A stretch of 5,980 nt of DNA from positions 1-5,980 of the forward strand of contig JAGLKL010000088.1 of assembly GCA_023141075.1 (NCBI GenBank). The letters run 5' to 3'. This DNA is from Alphaproteobacteria bacterium. GTDB taxonomy: Bacteria > Pseudomonadota > Alphaproteobacteria > Micavibrionales > Micavibrionaceae. Below are positions 1 to 4,712 of the stretch, in pieces. The position numbers and the translations under genes were made by a program. Position 1 is the stretch's first letter. Every line of letters starts with the position of its first letter. Under the pieces are notes generated by a model that worked only from the letters and a program-made list of their open reading frames with translations, had not been told where the DNA came from and made no database searches.

Positions 1-1
1 A

Positions 2-1213
2 GATGAGGGCGCAACAGGGAAAGATACGCTTGATGCTATTAGCCCTGAGCAGGAAGATCTGCTCGATTCAGTGCAGAGCACCAGCAAGATCGCACAAAAG
101 AAATCCCGCAAGGAAACCACGCGCAACCTTTATATTGTTATTGCAGAGGTGGGCGACTATCAGTTCGGTATTATTGTCGATCAGGTTTTTGATACTGAGG
201 AAATTGTTGTCAAACCGGTTGCCAAGATACTTAAGGGTCTGAAGCTCTTTTCCGGGAATACGATTCTGGGTGATGGTAGCGTGATTATGATCCTTGATCC
301 TAACGGAATCGCCCAAGCATCAGGCAATATCGATAATCTTGAGCATCAGGATTCTACGCTGCAGGAAATAGCGCATCGCGCGGATTCGGACAAGAAAACG
401 TCCTTGCTACTGTTCAATGTCGGAGATAAAACCCCAAAAACCGTTCCCCTTTCGCTGGTGGCACGTCTGGAAAATGTCCGCATCGAGGATATCGAATATT
501 CAAGCGGCCAGATGATGATGCAATATCGCGGTACATTAATGCCGCTTGTCCCGTTTAATTCCTCGGTCAATCTTGAGGGAAAGAAAGAGAAACCCGTCCT
601 TGTTTTCTCCGACGATGCCCAGTCTATGGGGATTATTGTTGACGATATTGTCGATATTCTTGAAGAACATATCGATGTGAAACTCAGTTCCACACAACAA
701 GGGCTTTTGGGCAGTGCCATTATCAACGGCGCTGCTACTGACGTGGTGGATATCGCATACTTCCTCAATAGTGTGAACAGTACCTGGTTCAGAGATCAAA
801 ACGATATACCGTTTAACGATGCCGGTAAAAAAGCCTCAAGTGGTAAAAAACGAATCCTTCTGATTGATGACAGCCCGTTCTTCCGCAATATGCTAACCCC
901 TTTACTCAGTATCGCCGGTTATGAAGTGACTACGCTCGAAGGGCCTACGGAAGCATTAAAGCTGCAGGAAGAAGGCGTTTTCTTTGATATGATCATCAGC
1001 GATATCGAAATGCCGGATATGGACGGATTTGAATTTGCTCGCATTGTAAGAGAAGACGGCGGATTATGGGCTGAAACACCGATGGTCGCTCTATCCTCCC
1101 ATGCAACGCCGGAAGATATCGAACGCGGTATGGCCTCAGGTTTTAGGAATTATGTGGCCAAATTTGACAAAGACACATTGCTCGACACAATAGCCGGTAC
1201 GTTGAAACGCTAG
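2..1213 (+). CDS. cheA: CheA chemotaxis histidine kinase, hybrid form with C-terminal receiver domain (5' end missing)
   Basis: The reading frame is open from the first full codon of the window to TAG at 1211-1213, so this is the last 403 codons of a longer gene. Histidine-phosphotransfer, dimerisation and ATPase domains would lie upstream. Local residues about 45-105 are the second half of the P5 regulatory domain (LYIVIAEVGDYQFGIIVDQV, then KGLKLFSGNTILGDGSV). Before them, about 44 charged residues look like an insert in P5. Residues about 131-255 form a second, divergent CheW-like domain (GTLMPLVPF, SMGIIVDDIVDIL). Residues about 283-403 are a receiver domain: acidic pair D289/D290, phosphoacceptor D334 in SDIEMPDMDG, conserved lysine K387 followed by F instead of the usual P. 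The protein binds receptors and CheW and phosphorylates CheY and CheB; the receiver may act as an internal phosphate sink (inference). An internal GTG at 71 is not the start, because P5 homology and the open frame run through it. Confidence 0.96.
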   Translation, partial: DEGATGKDTLDAISPEQEDLLDSVQSTSKIAQKKSRKETTRNLYIVIAEVGDYQFGIIVDQVFDTEEIVVKPVAKILKGLKLFSGNTILGDGSVIMILDPNGIAQASGNIDNLEHQDSTLQEIAHRADSDKKTSLLLFNVGDKTPKTVPLSLVARLENVRIEDIEYSSGQMMMQYRGTLMPLVPFNSSVNLEGKKEKPVLVFSDDAQSMGIIVDDIVDILEEHIDVKLSSTQQGLLGSAIINGAATDVVDIAYFLNSVNSTWFRDQNDIPFNDAGKKASSGKKRILLIDDSPFFRNMLTPLLSIAGYEVTTLEGPTEALKLQEEGVFFDMIISDIEMPDMDGFEFARIVREDGGLWAETPMVALSSHATPEDIERGMASGFRNYVAKFDKDTLLDTIAGTLKR

Positions 1214-1299
1214 TACCCTGCCCTTTTGAGCATAAGTTTATTGAGTTTATTAAGTAAGTTGTTTGTATGTAGTATTATTTTTAAGGAGACGTCTGAAGC

Positions 1300-1773
1300 A
1301 TGTCCGAAGAAACATTAGCACAACAAGAGGACAATGTGTCCAAAGATTACCTAACCGTCATGATTGCCGGGCAACGATTTGGTATACCGGTTTTGCAGAT
1401 TCAGGACATCCTGAGAGAACAAAAAATGACGTATATCCCGCTCGCTTCCAAAGAAATCGCAGGTTCTTTAAATTTGCGCGGACGCATCGTTACGGCGATT
1501 GATGTCCGTAAGCGCTTGGGACTGCCGGATAAAGAAGACGGCGAACCAAGTATGAGCGTCGTGGTCGAATATAAAGATGAGCTGTTTAGTTTGATTATCG
1601 ATAGTGTTGGTGATGTCCTTTGCTTTAAGGATGAATATTACGAAAGTAACCCTGGAACACTCGATCCCCTCTGGCGTGATATTTCCACAGGAATATATCA
1701 GATGGAAAATGAGCTTTTGATTATTATGGATGTATCGCGGTTACTGGAAGATATCGGTGAACAAACCCTGTAA
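1300..1773 (+). CDS. cheW: CheW chemotaxis coupling protein
   Basis: A 157-residue protein made of one CheW domain, the usual size for the family. It is a cytoplasmic scaffold that links chemoreceptors to the P5 domain of CheA in signalling arrays and has no catalytic activity. Residues about 16-150 cover the fold: YLTVMIAGQRFGIPVLQIQDIL opens it, NLRGRIVTAIDVRKRLGL (58-75) is the hallmark segment with the conserved R60-G61, and FSLIIDSVGDVL followed by a long acidic stretch closes the second barrel. The first 15 residues are polar and probably disordered. The ATG at 1300 is supported by a strong SD sequence, AAGGAG at 1283-1288, 11 bases upstream. The gene follows cheA after 86 bases without a clear terminator, so co-transcription with cheA is likely. 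Confidence 0.97.
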   Translation: MSEETLAQQEDNVSKDYLTVMIAGQRFGIPVLQIQDILREQKMTYIPLASKEIAGSLNLRGRIVTAIDVRKRLGLPDKEDGEPSMSVVVEYKDELFSLIIDSVGDVLCFKDEYYESNPGTLDPLWRDISTGIYQMENELLIIMDVSRLLEDIGEQTL

Positions 1774-1788
1774 CCCTTTTAAACAATC

Positions 1789-1817
1789 CTGTCCTAAAGG
1801 CCTTGCGAGCGTATAAT
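1789..1817 (+). promoter_or_regulatory. possible promoter in the cheW-cheY gap
   Basis: A perfect TATAAT lies at 1812-1817, about 140 bases before cheY. Seventeen bases further up, CTGTCC at 1789-1794 is only a poor match to a -35 box. CTAAAG occurs on both sides of the TATAAT (1794-1799 and 1818-1823), and an inverted CTTTA follows at 1831-1835, so TAAAG and CTTTA form a dyad with a 7-base spacer over the expected transcription start. A perfect -10 hexamer can occur by chance in AT-rich DNA. The 184-base gap makes a separate cheY promoter plausible but does not prove it. Confidence 0.25.
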
Positions 1818-1872
1818 CTAAAGTGTATACCTTTATTGGGTCGTTATTTGTTGTAAATTCCTGAGAATGTGC

Positions 1873-1888
1873 AAAGAACGAGTTCTTT
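1873..1888. repeat. 16-bp perfect dyad upstream of cheY (operator-like)
   Basis: AAAGAAC at 1873-1879 and GTTCTTT at 1882-1888 are perfect inverted 7-base arms around GA. The two-base spacer is too short for an unbroken RNA loop, though a 6-bp stem with a CGAG loop is possible. The stem is AT-rich and has no proper U-tract, so it does not look like an intrinsic terminator. It resembles a dimeric protein-binding site or a leader hairpin, 69 bases before the cheY ATG. I do not recognise the binding protein. Confidence 0.4.
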
Positions 1889-1957
1889 TGTGTCTTCTAT
1901 AACGGTGTTTCGCGAATCTCTGTTTTAGGTTTTATTATAGGGTATAAGAGGGACTTA

Positions 1958-2332
1958 ATGATATCTTGTTTGATAGTTGATGATAGCCGCGTGGTTAGGA
2001 AGGTTGCCGGACGTATCGTTCGCGATCTGGGATTTGAATGCCGGGAGGCTGAAGACGGTCAGAAAGCTTACGAAGCCTGCGAAGAATCAATGCCGGATGC
2101 TATTATTCTTGACTGGAATATGCCTATCATGAGCGGTATTGAGTTTCTGGAAAAACTTCGCCAGATGGAAGGCGGAGATCTGCCCAAAGTTGTTTTCTGC
2201 ACGACCGAGAATGATATTGACCATATTCAACGTGCCATACAAGCCGGTGCAAATGAATATATTATGAAACCCTTTGACAGCGAAATCATAGAATCCAAGT
2301 TTATTCAAGTCGGATTGCTGGATGCCAAATAA
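1958..2332 (+). CDS. cheY: CheY chemotaxis response regulator
   Basis: A stand-alone receiver domain of 124 residues, the standard CheY length, with no output domain. All active-site positions are present: acidic pair D8/D9, phosphoacceptor D52 in LDWNMPIMSG, T82 at the end of beta-4 (FCTTEN), Y101 at the rotamer-switch position, and K104 in YIMKPF. CheA phosphorylates D52, and the phosphorylated form controls the flagellar motor or another motility output. The FCTTEN segment is typical, as I know it, of alphaproteobacterial CheY proteins. The ATG at 1958 follows a good SD sequence (GAGGGA, 1948-1953). The gene stands 184 bases after cheW, a gap that may hold its own promoter. No cheZ or other phosphatase gene is visible; the CheA receiver could partly fill that role (inference). 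Confidence 0.97.
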   Translation: MISCLIVDDSRVVRKVAGRIVRDLGFECREAEDGQKAYEACEESMPDAIILDWNMPIMSGIEFLEKLRQMEGGDLPKVVFCTTENDIDHIQRAIQAGANEYIMKPFDSEIIESKFIQVGLLDAK

Positions 2333-2347
2333 CATAGGAGAGGGAAT

Positions 2348-2413
2348 ATGGTTCCTAATGACCAAAAACGTATTTATCCTCTTTCCTATTCATTATATTC
2401 TGCTAGGGTCTAA
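2348..2413 (+). CDS. candidate 21-residue small ORF after cheY
   Basis: ATG at 2348 opens 21 codons (MVPNDQKRIYPLSYSLYSARV) ending in TAA at 2411-2413. It lies 15 bases after the cheY stop. Its SD sequence, AGGAG at 2336-2340 within AGGAGAGGGA and 7 bases from the ATG, is better placed than that of any recognised gene in this window. The stop codon is inside the palindromic repeat at 2403-2419. The peptide has no membrane segment or motif that I recognise. It may be a real small protein, a leader peptide affecting cheB expression, or the stump of a gene lost or cut off when the repeat arrived. It could also be chance. The strong SD is observed; every role is inference. Confidence 0.3.
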   Translation: MVPNDQKRIYPLSYSLYSARV

Positions 2414-2419
2414 ACCCTA
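2403..2419. repeat. palindromic repeat, copy 1 (before cheB)
   Basis: CTAGGGTCTAAACCCTA is identical over 17 bases to the element at 3781-3797 before cheR. The arms TAGGGT and ACCCTA are perfectly inverted around CTAA. The outer C pairs with A here, so the stem is 6 bp. No U-tract follows, so an intrinsic terminator is unlikely. It ends 73 bases before the cheB ATG. It may be a dispersed intergenic repeat of this genome or a regulator-binding site; I do not recognise the family. Confidence 0.75.
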
Positions 2420-2492
2420 ACTAATGTGTTTATTATTTGCCCTTTTCTTGTTTATAAGAACTAATCACTTAAAGCTGGACATTTACTAAAAT

Positions 2493-3602
2493 ATGAGTAT
2501 ACCTTCTGAAAAAATCACTGTGATGCTTGTTGACGATTCCAGTGTTATCCGTGGCGTTCTTTCGAATATGCTTAAATCCGATCCGTGTATAAAGGTTGTC
2601 GCCTCTGTTTCTAACGGAGAACACGCCGTTGTTATGGCCAAGAGCAAACAACCCGATGTCGTTATCCTTGATGTTGAGATGCCGGTCATGGACGGGCTAA
2701 CAGCCTTACCCGAAATATTAAAAAATTCGCCGGACACAAAAGTTATTATGTGCTCCAGCCTGACAGCCAAAGGTGCTGATACAACAATTAAAGCCATGGC
2801 TCTGGGGGCTGTGGAATGTCTGGTCAAGCCCACAAGCGCCATAGCAAGAGATCCGGATTCTCCGTTTAGAAAAAGGTTGCTTAATCTTGTCAGGTCACTG
2901 GGCGCAATAAGACGCCGTGCCCATCCGACAGGTGTTCCCCGCACCCCCGGATCAGTCGCTGCTCCCACGGCTGTTATTGGTACAGGCGATCATATTACTC
3001 TTAAAAAAGACATCGGTGTTTATAAAGGCAAACCAAGTATTTTTGCCATCGGCAGCTCTACGGGCGGGCCAAAAGCCTTGTTTAAAGTTCTTAGTGATAT
3101 TAAAGCCCTCAATGTTCCTATTGTTATCACGCAGCATATGCCTGCAACCTTTACCAAAATACTAGCAGAACACATCTCACATCAAACCGGGGTAAGTGCT
3201 TTTGAAGGCGCCGATGGCATGGTTGTTGAGTCTGGTAAAGTTTATATTGCACCGGGAAGCCGACATATGCTTTTTGAGGAAAAAGGAGGCCGGTTGACAA
3301 TCCAGCTTGATGACGGGCCGGAGGAGAATTTCTGTAAACCTTCCGTCGATCCTATGTTGCGTTCGCTTATGGACATATACGGCAATAAAGTATTCTGCGT
3401 GATTTTGACAGGTATGGGGCATGACGGGCTTAAAGAGGCAAAGATTCTGGCCGAGTGCGGAGGGCGTATTATCGCACAAGACGAAAAAACGAGCGTTGTC
3501 TGGGGTATGCCGGGCGCTGTAGCCATGGCAGGAATATGCTCTGCCGTCTTGCCGCTTGAAAAAATCGGCCCTTCAATCAAACAGGCCTGTCACTTGCGTT
3601 AG
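2493..3602 (+). CDS. cheB: CheB receptor methylesterase/glutamine deamidase response regulator
   Basis: A 369-residue, two-domain protein close to the usual CheB length. Residues about 7-125 are a receiver domain with acidic pair D14/D15, phosphoacceptor D60 (LDVEMPVMDG), S88/S89 and K112 in VKP. A polar, proline-containing linker spans about 136-178. Residues about 180-365 are the methylesterase domain with the full catalytic triad: S189 in GSSTGG, H215 in TQHMP, and D311 in TGMGHDG. The spacing of these three (26 and 96 residues) equals that of E. coli S164/H190/D286. Phosphorylated by CheA, CheB removes methyl groups from receptor glutamates and deamidates glutamines, so it resets receptors during adaptation. 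The ATG at 2493 is chosen because TAA at 2487-2489 closes the frame just upstream and the next ATG would cut into the first beta strand. No convincing SD sequence precedes it. Confidence 0.97.
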   Translation: MSIPSEKITVMLVDDSSVIRGVLSNMLKSDPCIKVVASVSNGEHAVVMAKSKQPDVVILDVEMPVMDGLTALPEILKNSPDTKVIMCSSLTAKGADTTIKAMALGAVECLVKPTSAIARDPDSPFRKRLLNLVRSLGAIRRRAHPTGVPRTPGSVAAPTAVIGTGDHITLKKDIGVYKGKPSIFAIGSSTGGPKALFKVLSDIKALNVPIVITQHMPATFTKILAEHISHQTGVSAFEGADGMVVESGKVYIAPGSRHMLFEEKGGRLTIQLDDGPEENFCKPSVDPMLRSLMDIYGNKVFCVILTGMGHDGLKEAKILAECGGRIIAQDEKTSVVWGMPGAVAMAGICSAVLPLEKIGPSIKQACHLR

Positions 3603-3780
3603 TCAAAAGGGTACTGCAGAAAAAGACAAGCGCAGACGATGGAGTGTAGTTTTGTGCAATGAGGTGACGAGAGAGAAAAGGAAAGATAAACTTACGCAAG
3701 TGTTTTTGCGCTATATCGATTGTGGGATATTGAAAATATGAGAATTAACGGCTTCTGTTATAAGAAGAAAGGTTTCTAAA

Positions 3781-3798
3781 CTAGGGTCTAAACCCTAG
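3781..3798. repeat. palindromic repeat, copy 2 (before cheR)
   Basis: This copy has full 7-base inverted arms (CTAGGGT and ACCCTAG) around CTAA and shares 17 of its bases with the element at 2403-2419. It ends only 13 bases before the cheR ATG at 3812. Its last bases overlap AGAAG (3797-3801), the nearest weak SD-like sequence, so a folded RNA could affect cheR translation (inference). The upstream GTTTCTAAAC (3772-3781) abuts it and could form a competing pairing. Confidence 0.75.
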
Positions 3799-3811
3799 AA
3801 GATAATAAAAG

Positions 3812-4666
3812 ATGAATATTACAGATTTTGACATATATGGGGATCTTCTTAAGAAAGAATCGGGGTTGGTGCTTTCTCAGGATAAATCTTACCTTATTGA
3901 ATCGCGCCTTAACCCGGTTGCGAAAAAATGGGGTTATGAAAATATTGGGAATATGACAAATGCGCTGCGAGCCGTCCCACCTAAAGAGCTAATCGCTGAT
4001 ATTGTCGAAGCTATGACAACCAACGAAACATCTTTCTTCCGCGATGCAAGACCTTTTGACATTTTTAAAGATACCATCTTGCCATATTATATGAAAAAAC
4101 CGTCAGCAAATAAGCATCTGCGCATATGGTGCGCCGCCGCCGCCAGCGGACAGGAGCCCTACTCCCTTGCCATGCTTTTGAAGGAGGAAGCGGCAAAAAT
4201 GCCGGGATGGCGATTTACTATTACCGCTACCGATATTTCTAACGAGATTTTAGAACAAGCAAAGGGAGGTGTGTATTCGCAATTTGAGGTGCAACGCGGA
4301 TTACCCATTATGTTCCTGATGAAATATTTTACTCAAAATGGTGATAAATGGACGATTAATGATGAAATTAAAAAGATGGTTAATTATAAGTATTTCAACC
4401 TGCTCAAAGATATGAGTGTCCTTGGCAAATTTGATGTTGTCTTTTGTCGGAATGTGCTGATCTATTTCGATCAACCCATGAAAAAAGACATTATGGAGCG
4501 TATTAGTAAACAAATGGCCGATGACGGATTCTTTTTCCTTGGCGGTGCCGAAACGATTCTGGGTATCACAGAAGACTTTAAAAGTGTGTCGAATGTACGT
4601 GGTTTATATGCAAAACATGACAGCCATCATGTAGAACAAGTACAGGTTGCTGTAGCTGCAAATTAG
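3812..4666 (+). CDS. cheR: CheR chemoreceptor glutamate O-methyltransferase
   Basis: A 284-residue protein, near the usual CheR length. It transfers methyl groups from S-adenosylmethionine to receptor glutamates and so opposes CheB in adaptation. Residues about 1-75 are the small helical N-terminal domain that contacts receptors, ending in the signature TTNETSFFRD (69-78). Residues about 80-270 are the Rossmann-type methyltransferase domain: the SAM-binding loop RIWCAAAASGQEPYS (104-118), acidic D141 in ATDIS, and FDVVFCRNVLIYFD (207-220) with the CRNV motif. The last 18 residues are polar and histidine-rich and carry no receptor-tethering pentapeptide. The start ATG at 3812 gives a complete N-terminal domain; the SD is weak (AGAAG at 3797-3801). 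The gene follows cheB after 209 bases, a long gap for partners that are often adjacent, and that gap ends in the palindromic repeat. Confidence 0.97.
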   Translation: MNITDFDIYGDLLKKESGLVLSQDKSYLIESRLNPVAKKWGYENIGNMTNALRAVPPKELIADIVEAMTTNETSFFRDARPFDIFKDTILPYYMKKPSANKHLRIWCAAAASGQEPYSLAMLLKEEAAKMPGWRFTITATDISNEILEQAKGGVYSQFEVQRGLPIMFLMKYFTQNGDKWTINDEIKKMVNYKYFNLLKDMSVLGKFDVVFCRNVLIYFDQPMKKDIMERISKQMADDGFFFLGGAETILGITEDFKSVSNVRGLYAKHDSHHVEQVQVAVAAN

Positions 4667-4712
4667 AGCAGAGTTATGTTTGCTGCAAAAGTAAAAGGAA
4701 TGCTTATAAATT

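Noticed and set aside
1213..1780. Similar CCCTG...CCCTTTT strings just after the cheA stop and around the cheW stop
   Set aside because: The likeness is short, needs a gap to align and one copy overlaps coding sequence, so it is not a convincing repeat.
1795..1821. Possible flagellar-sigma (sigma-28) promoter beginning with TAAAG before cheY
   Set aside because: At the expected spacing the -10 region does not resemble GCCGATAA, so the match is limited to the first few bases.
2486..2968. 160-codon minus-strand ORF opposite cheB
   Set aside because: It lies antisense to the receiver and linker of a well-supported CheB, shows no recognisable domain and has no visible SD. It is a shadow of the real gene.
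3695..3710. Small inverted repeat CGCAA...TTGCG in the cheB-cheR gap
   Set aside because: Five-base arms with a six-base loop and no U-tract are too weak to call a terminator or a binding site.
3556..3741. Plus-strand ORF overlapping the end of cheB and running into the gap
   Set aside because: Its first part is the out-of-frame end of cheB and the rest is a highly charged sequence of no recognisable kind, without an SD. It is not supported as a gene.
4129..4145. Short run of GCC-type triplets in cheR
   Set aside because: It encodes the alanines of the SAM-binding loop and is explained by the protein sequence, not by a separate repeat element.
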